Positions 10,601 to 18,649 of a stretch of DNA of 64,000 bases are shown piece after piece. The notes under the pieces were generated by a model, which was given only the letters and a program-made list of their open reading frames with translations, was not told the origin of the DNA and searched no databases. Numbering within the stretch: position 1 is the stretch's first letter; each line of letters opens with the position of its first letter. The position numbers were made by a program, and so were the translations under genes. This stretch comes from Lysobacterales bacterium (GTDB lineage Bacteria; Pseudomonadota; Gammaproteobacteria; Xanthomonadales; SZUA-38), in contig JANQOZ010000085.1 of the NCBI GenBank assembly GCA_028285525.1, positions 186,001 through 250,000 on the forward strand, written 5' to 3'.

Positions 10601-10759
10601 GACCACAGGCCGGTCCACGTTCGGCAGCTCGCGGATTTCTACCGCCCCGAGCGCCGCCAGGCCCGCGATGACTATGAGCAAGTTGGCCACCAGCACAAGC
10701 ACCGGTCGCCTGATCGCCAGGCTGGGCAGGTCGCCCGTCGTACTCTTTAAATCGACCAT
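7634..10759 (-). CDS. RND-family multidrug efflux permease (HAE1 type)
   Basis: A 1041-residue inner-membrane proton-driven pump of the AcrB/MexB superfamily, with the usual duplicated layout of one TM helix, a large periplasmic loop, and five to six TM helices, twice. The first half shows the proton-relay Asp pair in LATGLVVDDAIVVLEN, and the second half shows IGLMAKNGILVVEFAD, with the conserved Lys of TM10. ATG 10759 is used; it lies one base after the adaptor stop codon, whereas the longer GTG start at 10852 would sit inside the adaptor gene. The operon order adaptor-pump-serine hydrolase lacks a TolC-type channel gene, so the outer-membrane component must be encoded elsewhere. Substrate range is unknown. 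Confidence 0.93.
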   Translation of the reverse strand: MVDLKSTTGDLPSLAIRRPVLVLVANLLIVIAGLAALGAVEIRELPNVDRPVVSVRAEFPGASPETMDAEVTRILEGAVARVSGLYRLRSASEENSARIFAEFNPGVDLDAAAAEVREAVSRVSRQLPDRVENVFVVKADQDAQPVITVAATSETLTDDALARVVEQDVIPELISIDGVADVTVSGSRRRQLRVVVDPLRLTSFNLSMNDVETVLREAPFDVPAGSLRSDVQELLVRANASVTTAQQVRELMLTPQVRLDDVANVYFGPADASQYSRLNGLSVIGLGVIRQAGSNTISIAEAVRSRSAQLERQFKDLSLAVTDDSSTFIVKSIRELLISMALTVSIVITTIWVFLGSARATLVPAVTIPVALIGTLAAIWLGGFSVNNLTLLALLLATGLVVDDAIVVLENIQRKASQGMGARAAAVIGTRQVYFAVIATSAVLISVFIPIAFLPGTAGGLFREFGFVLAVAVAISSFVALSLVPAMASRLASTRTVERESTEETEARGGLLQSAGSLLRSFYLGTLSAALARPLLALLLALGTAAGAAALYPLLDKELLPTEDRGLVRVRASGPDGVGLGYIETQTQVIERILEPYRASGEVTDIFTVVGTWDPHRSGVTLPLADWSRRERSQGEIIRELRGKLDNLPGARVSVYGDNSLNLRGQGGGLEFAVTGSDYEEIFEGAKQLAAAITEQSTLVRNPDIGFAPTQPQLAIQIDRQRASELGVELAGLASTLTAAIDGIEVVDLNIDDEAVPLLLEASIKQINDPTDLMSLHVSTADGRLVPLTNLVTVTETGVATQLDRHGQRRAIEVDVDLATGVPLADAVADIERLAEQALPPGLNLMFRGEAATLEESTRGVAVTYGVALLVVFLVLCAQFEGFVSATVVTLTVPLGVAAALAALFLTGTSINIYSQVGLILLIGLMAKNGILVVEFADQLRDRGMSVKEAIALSAEVRLRPVAMTIVSTVLGALPLILASGAGAEARASIGWVIFGGLGFAALFTLYVTPVIYLLLGRFGRVRSEEVRKLETEIAHAQQAQ

Positions 10760-10760
10760 C

Positions 10761-11849
10761 TCAGCTGGCGGGAGCGCCGGATCCGGGGCCGGCAAGCCTG
10801 CTGCCGTCGCGCACCCGCTGTACGCCTTCGACGATAATCTGGTCGGTACCACGCAGCGGGGCGTCTACCAGCACCCAGCCCTCCTCGCGCTGAATGACCT
10901 GCGCTTCAACACGCTCGGCGCGGCCCTCGCTGTCGCGCCAGACGTAGGCACCTTCGGCCCCCCAACGCAATGCCACCTCGGGGATTCGCGCAAAACGCCC
11001 CTCGGCCGACTCAACGGCAACGGTGAAGCTCATGCCGGGCCGCAGTAAGTCAGCACTGTTGTCGAGCCTGGCCTGGACGCTGAGCGAGCGCGTCAGTTCG
11101 TTGACCCGGCTGCCGAGCTCCACCACCCGTGCCGTCAGGTCGGCAACGCCGGTGAAAGTCCGAACCTTAACCGCATCGTTGATCGACAGCTGACCCACCA
11201 GCTGCTCCGGCACTTCGAATCGGACGAGGAGCGTGCTCCGGTCATCGAGCGTGGTCACGAGCGTGTCGGGATTCACCCGGTCTCCGGGCTCAACGTCGGT
11301 GAGGCTGACCACGCCGGCAAACGGCGCGCGAACAACGCGTCGCTGAAGTGCGACCTCAGCCCGTTCGAGGGCAATCTCCGCTGCGGTGACCGCAGTTTGT
11401 GCCGCGTCGAAGGTGGTCGGGAGCACCGCCCCGGAATCCTGCGCACCGCGGTAACGATCCAGCAGGCGGGTCGCGTCTTTCAACGTCACCCTGGCAAGCT
11501 CAAGCGCGAGCTGCTCGTCGCGCTGCTCAAGCTGCACGAGCAGCTGGCCGGCGCTCACCGTCTCCCCTGGCGAAAAGTTCAGGCTCTCAACTTCGCCTGC
11601 GGCCTCGGGATAGATGTCGACCGAGCGGACGGCCCGCGACGTACCGACGACATCCAGGCGCGTGCGTCGCGGCTGAAACTGGACCGGCTCCAGGCGCACG
11701 GGGACGCTCCGCTCACGCCGATCGGCAGCAGTGGTTGCGTCGATGTCCGGATCAGAGCAGCCAGCCAGCAGACACAGCCCGGCAGCAGCCGACAGTGCGC
11801 TATTGACGGTCCGAAATCGGAAGCATTGGAGGGATGTGGTCCTGAACAT
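10761..11849 (-). CDS. Efflux RND periplasmic adaptor lipoprotein (MFP)
   Basis: A membrane-fusion protein of about 362 residues that links the adjacent RND pump to an outer-membrane channel. The N-terminus has a lipoprotein signal with lipobox LLAGC. A biotinyl-lipoyl-like half-motif (YPEAAGEVESLNFSPGETVSAGQLLVQLE), a coiled-coil hairpin (about residues 105-160), a second lipoyl half (RRVVRAPFAGVVSLTDVEPGDRV) and a beta-barrel region follow in the family order. ATG 11849 and an in-frame GTG 11858 are both possible starts; neither has a strong Shine-Dalgarno sequence. The stop TGA is separated from the pump ATG by one base, a sign of translational coupling. Confidence 0.92.
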   Translation of the reverse strand: MFRTTSLQCFRFRTVNSALSAAAGLCLLAGCSDPDIDATTAADRRERSVPVRLEPVQFQPRRTRLDVVGTSRAVRSVDIYPEAAGEVESLNFSPGETVSAGQLLVQLEQRDEQLALELARVTLKDATRLLDRYRGAQDSGAVLPTTFDAAQTAVTAAEIALERAEVALQRRVVRAPFAGVVSLTDVEPGDRVNPDTLVTTLDDRSTLLVRFEVPEQLVGQLSINDAVKVRTFTGVADLTARVVELGSRVNELTRSLSVQARLDNSADLLRPGMSFTVAVESAEGRFARIPEVALRWGAEGAYVWRDSEGRAERVEAQVIQREEGWVLVDAPLRGTDQIIVEGVQRVRDGSRLAGPGSGAPAS

Positions 11850-12055
11850 GGCGGTCACTATATACGACGCAGCGGCGCAACGTAGCGATACAGGCGCGAA
11901 GAGCGCGTCTAGATCCCTGGTCTTACAACGATTCTTTGACTCCCGGCGAATGAGTACGAACCTGGCAGAGAAGCCTGTTTGCGGACTAAAAAAGAGGCTC
12001 TGTTATGCGGCCCATTCTGGCCTCACGTAACTCGACGCACTGCTGCATTTTGATC

Positions 12056-13033
12056 CTAGCTATTATGTAGTTGCCGGAAATGATTGGCATCGCCAGTTAG
12101 TTTTGCAGCCGGGGCAGTGGTGATGGTGGCATCGATCGCTCCCAGCTCGAGGGGTTGGCGGCATGCCGAGCAGACAAAAGCGAGCTCCAGCGGCTGATTG
12201 CACGATTGATGGGATAGCTGAATCGGCGCGCCCTGGGCCACCGGGTACCAGCGGTTACCCCAGGCCAGCAGAGCCACCAGAATCGGATAGAGATCCCGTC
12301 CTCTGGCGGTCAGCCGGTAGGCGTAGCGAGCGGGTGCGCGCTGATACGCCTGACGACAAAGGATCTTCGATTGGCATAGCCACTTCAGTCGATCTGAGAG
12401 TATGTTGCTTGCCGCATGGGTGGCGCTTAGCAGTTCGTCGTAGCGATTCATACCGCTGAAAACACTGTGTAGGACCAGGCCCGACCAGCGATCGCCGATC
12501 ACCTGGAAACACGTATCGAGCAGGCCGCTCCGTACTGTTGTCTCGGCGCGGCGCCTCCGTCGCCGGGCGTACCCGCTTTGCATAAACTCAGCGCCCGGGC
12601 CCGCCTTCCACGCGCATGCTCTTGGGTCGAGTTCCTCGCGGCAGCGTCCACAGACCGCTATCGGCGCCATCGAGTCGCCGCAAGCCCTGTGCTTGAGCGT
12701 GATGACAAACTTGCTGTCCTTTCGACCCCAGCGTTCCTCCCACTGGTACATCGCCAGCGCAGCCGGGAACAGGTCCATCAGTTTTCGGGTGCCTCGATAT
12801 TCGCTCCGAGGAGGCCGGCATGAATATTCGCGCTGCCGCAGCAGCTCCGCGCCGAGCAGAATTTTCAGCCGGCTGCTAAGAACCGTTTTGGGCAGGCCGG
12901 TCAGCCGCTCAATGTGCCCAAAGCGACGGGCGCCAAGCCAGTAGCTCTCCAGAATAAGCAACGTTGCCCAATCGCCGAGCAGATCCAGGGCACGCCAGAT
13001 AGACCGGCTTTGCTGAGTCGCCGCAGCAGCCAC
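12056..13033 (-). CDS. Double-domain HxlR-family transcriptional regulator
   Basis: A 325-residue DNA-binding protein made of two HxlR-type winged-helix units in tandem. Unit one (about residues 1-135) carries WRALDLLGDWATLLILE...FGHIERLTGLPKTVLSSRLK; unit two (about 170-300) carries CFQVIGDRWSGLVLHSVF...YDELLSATHAASNILSDRL. Each unit ends in a short Cys-pair region (CGRC; CSAC) resembling a small zinc ribbon. HxlR proteins normally have one such unit and act as dimers, so this resembles a covalent pseudo-dimer. The start is GTG 13033, 51 bp after the thiolase stop on the same strand, and regulation of the paaN/thiolase operon is likely but inferred. Confidence 0.85.
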   Translation of the reverse strand: MAAAATQQSRSIWRALDLLGDWATLLILESYWLGARRFGHIERLTGLPKTVLSSRLKILLGAELLRQREYSCRPPRSEYRGTRKLMDLFPAALAMYQWEERWGRKDSKFVITLKHRACGDSMAPIAVCGRCREELDPRACAWKAGPGAEFMQSGYARRRRRRAETTVRSGLLDTCFQVIGDRWSGLVLHSVFSGMNRYDELLSATHAASNILSDRLKWLCQSKILCRQAYQRAPARYAYRLTARGRDLYPILVALLAWGNRWYPVAQGAPIQLSHQSCNQPLELAFVCSACRQPLELGAIDATITTAPAAKLTGDANHFRQLHNS

Positions 13034-13084
13034 TACCCGATTTCGCGAGCCGGTAAACGTAAACGGCTTAGTTGCGGGGTCACG

Positions 13085-14311
13085 CTACACGCGCTCAATG
13101 ATCATAGCCGTGCCGATTCCGCCGCCGGCCAGCGCCACCGCCATGCCGAGTCCGGTATCACTTTGTTCCAGTGCGTTGAGCAGGGTACAAAGCAAAATGG
13201 CCCCGGTGGCCCCCATCGGGTGACCCATGGCGAGGTGCCCGCCGTTGACGTTGACCCGCTCCGAATCCACCTCGTAGCGTCGCTCAAAGCGCAGCGGCAC
13301 CGCGGCAAACGCTTCCATAAACTCGATACGATCGAGGTGCGCCAGTTCGAGCCCCGCTGCGGCCAACGCCCGGTCCATCGCATCGAAGCCGGCGCCAAAC
13401 TGCAGGACCGGATCGCCGGCCGTCTCGGCCAGCGCCACCACCCGGGCCCGAGGTCGCAGGCCCGCGCTCTTCCCGGCTTCGGCTGAACCGGTCAGCAGCA
13501 GGGCGGCACCATCCGCCATGCCGGGGCAGTTGGCGATCGAATGTACGTGGTGAACGGCCGACAGATCTGGGCGATGATCGAGTACACGCTGGTCCTGCCC
13601 GGCACGGCCAAGCTGTTCGAACGCTGGCGGCATCGAGGCGAGCTGCGCGTCGGTGAGCTCCGGGCGCACCAGCTCGTCCTGCGCCAGCAAAGTCTCACCA
13701 TCCCGGTCGCGGACGTGAATCACGCTGTCGTCATAGCTACCTGAACGCCACGCTTCGGCCGCTCGCTGATGAGACCGCAGCGTCAAGGCGTCCAGCTCAG
13801 CTTTGCTGAATCCATCGTCGGTGGCGATCAGCTCAGCCCCGATGATTGGTGCCACCCAGTTCAGCTCGGCACTGGTGGCGGCGTCACTGTAATAGGCCGC
13901 CTTGTCCGCCTGAAACGGCACCTGCGAAAGCATTTCGACGCCGCCAGCCAGACTCAAACCCGGCTCACCGGCCCGGGTACGGAGCGCGGCTTCAATCACG
14001 GCGGTCATGCCGGACACACAATAGTTATTGATAGTTTTCGGAACCGTAGCCTCCGGCAGCTTTGCGGCGATACGGGACATCAGCGCCAGATGGCCGCCCT
14101 GCGAGCCCACCTGCCCCACGCACCCCAACAGCAGCCGGCTGACGCTTTCGCGGACGCTATCGCCGTGGCGCGCCGCAAACGCGTCGACCAGCTGCCTGAT
14201 GAGTTCCTGAGGCGGAACGTTATGGAGCGATCCACCGGCTTTACCCTCTTTGGGTGCCGCGCCTTTGCCCCGCGGCGTCCGCAGCGCGTCATAGATATAG
14301 GTGTCGGTCAA
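13085..14311 (-). CDS. Thiolase-family acetyl-CoA acyltransferase lacking the second active-site Cys
   Basis: A 408-residue thiolase. The acyl-accepting nucleophile is Cys98 in NNYCVSGM, and the catalytic His is in GGHLAMGHPMGATGA. The C-terminal general-base Cys of the CxGGGxG motif is absent: the sequence reads MAVALAGGGIGTAMIIERV, placing Leu at that position. Without it, Claisen condensation/thiolysis would be impaired, although thiolase-like proteins without it exist. The start is TTG 14311 with GAGG 8 bases upstream and no usable ATG nearby. The gene lies 24 bp after the paaN-like gene and is probably in the same operon, consistent with a beta-oxidation-like or aromatic-degradation step. 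Confidence 0.88.
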   Translation of the reverse strand: MTDTYIYDALRTPRGKGAAPKEGKAGGSLHNVPPQELIRQLVDAFAARHGDSVRESVSRLLLGCVGQVGSQGGHLALMSRIAAKLPEATVPKTINNYCVSGMTAVIEAALRTRAGEPGLSLAGGVEMLSQVPFQADKAAYYSDAATSAELNWVAPIIGAELIATDDGFSKAELDALTLRSHQRAAEAWRSGSYDDSVIHVRDRDGETLLAQDELVRPELTDAQLASMPPAFEQLGRAGQDQRVLDHRPDLSAVHHVHSIANCPGMADGAALLLTGSAEAGKSAGLRPRARVVALAETAGDPVLQFGAGFDAMDRALAAAGLELAHLDRIEFMEAFAAVPLRFERRYEVDSERVNVNGGHLAMGHPMGATGAILLCTLLNALEQSDTGLGMAVALAGGGIGTAMIIERV

Positions 14312-14335
14312 AGCGGTTTCCTCAACTTGTTTGTC

Positions 14336-16033
14336 TCACGCCACTGCAGGCTTAACCGGCTCACGAAACTGGATGATGCGAAAGCGATCGGCCACAAACG
14401 CCAGATCGGTCAGGCAGGCGTTGCCGGCGGGGTTGAGGCCGGTGACGTGGTAGTCGCTGTAGGCAGCGGCGAAGTTGATGGGCATCGGCGCGGTCATGTT
14501 GCACCACAGCGAGGCGCCGGCATCCGCAAAAGCCTCCTGAGCCTGCGCGAGAAACTCCGGATCAGCGCTGTAGGCGTAGGAGCTGATTGCACCGAAGCGC
14601 CGCGCGTTGTCGGCAGCGTGCTCGAGCGCGGTTTCCGCATCCGGCTCTCTGATCAGAAACGTCACCGGCGCAAAATGTTCCTCCTGATACAGCTCACGCT
14701 GATCCGGCGTGACGAGGCAAACCAGCGGCGTGGCCGTTCGAGCGTCGGGAAAGTCAGGATGCTCGTAGCGACGGCTCTCCAGCCCGACTTCCCCACCCGC
14801 CTGCTTTACGCCCTCCGTCACCGATTCAAGCACTCTCAGCGACTGATCCGCCTGGATCGCCGCGCATAGACGGGAAGCGTGAAGGGGATCTTCGGTTCGG
14901 GACTCAATGGCCGAGATCAAACGATCGCTGAAGTCCTCGAAAGACAGATGGCCCTGGTCGCTACCGATCCCGGCAGCCGGCACGTGGACGTTTTGGGGAC
15001 TGGTACACATCTGAGCCGAAAAGCCGCACAGCCCGTTAGCCAGTCCGTTGAGCAGCCCGTCGAGATTGTCGGTGGACTCCACGACCACCCCGTTACAGCC
15101 CGCGGTTTCGGTAAAGACCTGTGTATGCCGGCAGTTTTCTTCGATCCAGTGCCCAAAGCGCTGCGAGCCGGTGTAGTCAACGATGGCGCAGGCCGGGTGC
15201 TGAAGCAGCTCAACCGTAATCGGTTCGTCGGCGGTATCCGCCGCCATCAGCACCAGATTGGGATCAAAGCCGGCCCGCGTGAGCACCTCCCGGCACACCC
15301 GAACCGCCATCGCTACGGGCAGGATCCCGTTGGGGTGCGGCTTCAGAATCGCCGGGTTTGCGGTTACGAGATTGGCGAACAGCGCAGGATACGCGTTCCA
15401 TAGCGGAAAGGTGGCGCAGCAGACGACGGCGGCCACCCCGCGCGGCACAGTTCGGTAGGTTTTACTTAAGGTGACCTCCCCGGCCCGACCAAAAGGTTTG
15501 CTCCAGCGAGCGGTCGGTTTGACCTCGCCGAGGGCTTTGGCCGCATACGCAACGGCTTCGACACCGCGATCGAGCGCATTGGCGCCGCTGCCGGAGAAAG
15601 CCATGAGAAAACTCTGACCTGCCGTGTGCATCGTCGCGTGGGCGTTGGCGAACGCCTGTTTTTCTAGCTCAAACGCCATTTCCAGGCAGAGGCCGGCACG
15701 TTCTTGCCACGGGACGCTTTTCCATTCCGCCATCGCCTTCGTAGCCGACTCATAAAGCGCAGCGACGTCGCACTTTGGGTAGCTGATGCCCAGCGGCTGC
15801 TGGGTATACGGGGAGACTTCCGCCCCGGTGCGGCCTGTTTCACCCGGCAGCTCGAGCTCAAACGGGCGGCCCAGCATAGCCTCAAATGCGGCTCTACCCG
15901 CCTCCGGGGCGCCTTCGGGATGCAGCCGCGCGCTGGGTGATTCGACGAACGGACTCCAGTATTCGCGGCTTTCACAGGCCGCAATCGCCGAGGCCAGCGT
16001 GTCCTGATGCTTGTCGAAAAAAGGTGCGCTCAC
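14336..16033 (-). CDS. paaN: PaaN-type aldehyde dehydrogenase family protein
   Basis: A 565-residue aldehyde dehydrogenase of the PaaN group (phenylacetic acid degradation protein PaaN). The long N-terminus with REYWSPFVESPSARLHPEG and AEVSPYTQQPLGISYP matches this subfamily rather than ordinary ALDHs. The catalytic Cys is in SAQMCTSPQN, and the Glu is in QVFTETAGCNG. The start is GTG 16033, preceded by GAGGAG at a good distance. It heads a minus-strand operon with the thiolase and the double-HxlR regulator. No paaABCDE ring-oxygenase or paaK gene is in the window, so the substrate need not be phenylacetate. Confidence 0.8.
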   Translation of the reverse strand: MSAPFFDKHQDTLASAIAACESREYWSPFVESPSARLHPEGAPEAGRAAFEAMLGRPFELELPGETGRTGAEVSPYTQQPLGISYPKCDVAALYESATKAMAEWKSVPWQERAGLCLEMAFELEKQAFANAHATMHTAGQSFLMAFSGSGANALDRGVEAVAYAAKALGEVKPTARWSKPFGRAGEVTLSKTYRTVPRGVAAVVCCATFPLWNAYPALFANLVTANPAILKPHPNGILPVAMAVRVCREVLTRAGFDPNLVLMAADTADEPITVELLQHPACAIVDYTGSQRFGHWIEENCRHTQVFTETAGCNGVVVESTDNLDGLLNGLANGLCGFSAQMCTSPQNVHVPAAGIGSDQGHLSFEDFSDRLISAIESRTEDPLHASRLCAAIQADQSLRVLESVTEGVKQAGGEVGLESRRYEHPDFPDARTATPLVCLVTPDQRELYQEEHFAPVTFLIREPDAETALEHAADNARRFGAISSYAYSADPEFLAQAQEAFADAGASLWCNMTAPMPINFAAAYSDYHVTGLNPAGNACLTDLAFVADRFRIIQFREPVKPAVA

Positions 16034-16115
16034 GCTGCTCTCCTCGCTGGGGCGGTGCCTGGCGCGGGTGATGCTCTGCCGAAGCTTTTGCCGTGGAATG
16101 GGATGCTAGGGGAAG

Positions 16116-16145
16116 TTGGTTTGTTTATGCAAGTTACGCCATAAT
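16116..16145 (+). promoter_or_regulatory. Candidate sigma-70 promoter for the carotenoid oxygenase gene
   Basis: TTGGTT (16116-16121) and CATAAT (16140-16145) are separated by 18 bases in an AT-richer pocket of the 150-bp divergent region between paaN and the carotenoid oxygenase gene. The -10 box is 38 bp upstream of the ATG. AGGAG at 16171-16175 is the ribosome-binding site. This is a match by eye only. Confidence 0.4.
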
Positions 16146-16183
16146 CCTTCAGAACTATCGGTCGTTATCCAGGAGTTCGCCCC

Positions 16184-17617
16184 ATGGCCAGTCAGCCCGC
16201 TTTGGACCTGAACAGCTACAACCCCTACCTGCGCGGACCCTACCGTCCCGTCGAGCGTGAACTCACCCTGGGCGATCTCCCGGTGACCGGCGAGCTCCCC
16301 TCAGATTTTTCCGGCGCCTACTTCCGCAACGGCCCCAATCCCCGAGTGATGCCAACCGGCATGCATCACTGGTTTGACGGCGACGGCATGGTGCACGGGG
16401 TCTACCTGGAAGACGGTCAGGCCCGCTACGCCAATCGCTACGTGGCGAGCGCTGACTTCGAGGCCGACAGCAGCGGCCAGCTCAAGAAGGGCGGCATCAT
16501 GTACCCGGCAACGTTCGATGGTTCTCCGACCACCTACAAGGATACGGCCAACACCGACATCCTCGTCCACAACGGTGAACTGATGGCGCTCTGGTACGTC
16601 AGCGGACAACCCGTAAGAATGAATGCGCGCACGCTGGAAACGCTCCGGACCGAAACCTTCGACGGCAAGCTGCCCAAAAACGTGTCGGCCCACTCCAAGG
16701 TAGACCCCGCCACCGGCGAATTTCTGTTTTTCGACTATCAGCTGTTCGAACCGCGCTACAGCTTTGGCGTGGTCTCGAGCGACAACCGACTTGCCCACTT
16801 CACGGATATCGAGCTTCCCGGCCCCCGGCTGCCCCACGACATGGCGATTACAGAGAACTACGCAGTGCTCATGGATCTGCCGGTGGTGCTGACGGAACAG
16901 GCGCTCAAGGCAAAACGCTGGAACATTCACTTCGACCCGAAACTCAACACCCGTTTTGGCGTGCTACCTCGGAACGGGAGCGGCAGCGACATTCGCTGGT
17001 TTGAGTTCAACTCCTGCTACATCTACCACGTGATCAACGCCTGGGAGGAGGGCGACGAGGTGGTCATGACCGCCTGCCGCTACCTCGACAACGGACGTCC
17101 GCTGGACGACAGGTTCGGCCCTTACGCCGGGATGGTGGACGTCCTCGCACTGCGGGCTCACATCTACGTCTGGCGGATGAACATGAAGACCGGAGAGACC
17201 CGCGAAACCCAGCTAGACGACACCGTGAGCGAGTTTCCAGTCATCAACCTGGGGCATACCGGAAAAGCGAGCCGCTATGGCTATTTAGCAACAATCCCCG
17301 ACACCAGCACCCAGATTTTCGACGGCCTGATGAAGTTTGACTTTGAAACGAGTATCGGGGAGACCTACCGGTTTCCGCTGAACTGTTACGGCTCCGAGCC
17401 CGCGTTTGCGCCGCGCAAGGATGCACAGTCCGAAGACGACGGCTACGTGGTCAGCATCATGACCAACACCGTGGACGACACATCAGCGCTGGTGGTTCTC
17501 GACGCCCAAGACATGGGGGCCCGGCCGGTTGCCCAGGTGCATCTGCCGCAGCGAGTGCCGCTGGGATTCCATGGCACCTGGGCCAACACTCACGAGATGG
17601 CAGCCGCTGAGGCTTAA
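16184..17617 (+). CDS. Carotenoid cleavage oxygenase family protein
   Basis: A 477-residue enzyme of the carotenoid oxygenase/lignostilbene dioxygenase family, a seven-bladed propeller with a non-haem Fe(II) held by four histidines. All four are identifiable: His170 (SAHSKVD), His218 (LPHDMAI), His282 (IYHVINAW) and His463 (GFHGTWA). The N-terminal YFRNGPNP and HWFDGDGMVHG segments are family hallmarks. The family cleaves C=C bonds of carotenoids, apocarotenoids or stilbenes; the substrate is not assignable here. No carotenoid biosynthesis gene is in view, while aromatic-degradation genes are, so a stilbene-like lignin fragment is possible. AGGAG lies 8 bases before the ATG. The stop overlaps that of the convergent downstream gene. 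Confidence 0.93.
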   Translation: MASQPALDLNSYNPYLRGPYRPVERELTLGDLPVTGELPSDFSGAYFRNGPNPRVMPTGMHHWFDGDGMVHGVYLEDGQARYANRYVASADFEADSSGQLKKGGIMYPATFDGSPTTYKDTANTDILVHNGELMALWYVSGQPVRMNARTLETLRTETFDGKLPKNVSAHSKVDPATGEFLFFDYQLFEPRYSFGVVSSDNRLAHFTDIELPGPRLPHDMAITENYAVLMDLPVVLTEQALKAKRWNIHFDPKLNTRFGVLPRNGSGSDIRWFEFNSCYIYHVINAWEEGDEVVMTACRYLDNGRPLDDRFGPYAGMVDVLALRAHIYVWRMNMKTGETRETQLDDTVSEFPVINLGHTGKASRYGYLATIPDTSTQIFDGLMKFDFETSIGETYRFPLNCYGSEPAFAPRKDAQSEDDGYVVSIMTNTVDDTSALVVLDAQDMGARPVAQVHLPQRVPLGFHGTWANTHEMAAAEA

Positions 17618-18534
17618 CCCTGCCGACCGGCCAGGTCGTACTGCTCTTTGAGTTCGGCAATGATCTCAGCCGCCGATTGCCTAGCGTGCACCGACCCGAC
17701 GCCGTGGCCGGCCGACCAGACGTGTTTCCAGGCCTTGATCTGCCCCTGCGAATCGGACAGATCAAAACCCGACCCCTTTCCGGGGTTGTCAGGATCAAGC
17801 CCCATTTTCTCCAGGCTGGCGCGCAGGTAGTAGGCAGGCGCTCCGGTCAATTTGTCGCTGAGCACTAGGTCCTGAGGCGTGGCGGCAATCACCATCTCGC
17901 GGTATTCGTCGCTGGCGAGACTCTCCTTTGCGACGATGAAACGCGTACCCATGTAGCAAAGATCCGCCCCCAGCGCCTGAGCAGCCCGGATGCCCTGGCC
18001 GCTGCCGATGCCGCCGGCCAGAACGACCAGCCCGTCAAAGAAGCGTCGGACCTCGGTCACAAACGCGAAACCCGTCAGGAACCCGGTATGCCCACCGGCA
18101 CCCGCTGACACGAGCGCGAGGCCGTCAGCACCCTTGGCCACCGCCTTGCGGGCCAGCGGCACGGAGTTCACGTCGGCGATCACCGTGCCGCCATAGCCGC
18201 GCACCGTATCGATCACCGGTTCGGGGCTGCCCAGCGCAGTGATCACAATCGGCGGCTTGTGCCGGCTGATGAGGTCGATTTCCGCGGCCAGCCTGTCGTA
18301 CGAACGATGCGTCGTGATGTTTGCCGCAAAGGGCGCTGCACCGGGCTGCTGCGACAGGGTATGAGTCAGGCGACCCAGCCATTCATCGAGCGTGTCGATT
18401 GTGCGGGCATTCGGAAAAGGAAACGCGCCAATCACACCGGCTTGGCATGTGGCCTGGACCAGGTCGGGCCCCGATACCAGAAACATCGGCGCTGCAATCG
18501 CCGGCACGGTCAGCCGATCGACCACTTCCCTCAT
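17614..18534 (-). CDS. Nitronate monooxygenase-like FMN-dependent oxidoreductase
   Basis: A 306-residue TIM-barrel flavoenzyme of the nitronate monooxygenase/2-nitropropane dioxygenase family. Recognisable segments are the N-terminal PAIAAPMFLVSGPDLV, the FMN-phosphate-binding loop GADGLALVSAGAGGHTG, VVLAGGIGSGQGIRAAQALGAD and the MGTRF turn. Members oxidise alkyl nitronates such as propionate 3-nitronate, and some act as enoyl reductases or quinone reductases, so the role is provisional. ATG 18534 is used, with GAGG about 10 bases upstream; the longer frame would add a non-homologous leader. Its TAA occupies 17614-17616 and overlaps the convergent carotenoid-oxygenase TAA, so the two messages necessarily overlap. 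Confidence 0.88.
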   Translation of the reverse strand: MREVVDRLTVPAIAAPMFLVSGPDLVQATCQAGVIGAFPFPNARTIDTLDEWLGRLTHTLSQQPGAAPFAANITTHRSYDRLAAEIDLISRHKPPIVITALGSPEPVIDTVRGYGGTVIADVNSVPLARKAVAKGADGLALVSAGAGGHTGFLTGFAFVTEVRRFFDGLVVLAGGIGSGQGIRAAQALGADLCYMGTRFIVAKESLASDEYREMVIAATPQDLVLSDKLTGAPAYYLRASLEKMGLDPDNPGKGSGFDLSDSQGQIKAWKHVWSAGHGVGSVHARQSAAEIIAELKEQYDLAGRQG

Positions 18535-18649
18535 GGCTGTTTTTCCTCTGTTTCCGGGGCTCCGGGAGTTGCAGCGAGTATGGCAATCGAACCTAAAGGA
18601 CGCCACCCCACGGTCGATATACGGTCTGGTGAGCTAACGAGGCCAGGCC

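Noticed and set aside
11859..12055. Possible small gene or hairpin in the gap between the efflux adaptor and HxlR genes
   Set aside because: A 26-codon frame from ATG 11950 has no ribosome-binding site or homology, and the only inverted repeat is short and imperfect. I see no clear promoter here by eye.
13769..14869. 366-codon plus-strand open frame opposite the thiolase and paaN-like genes
   Set aside because: It crosses two real minus-strand genes and their junction and shows no protein family features.
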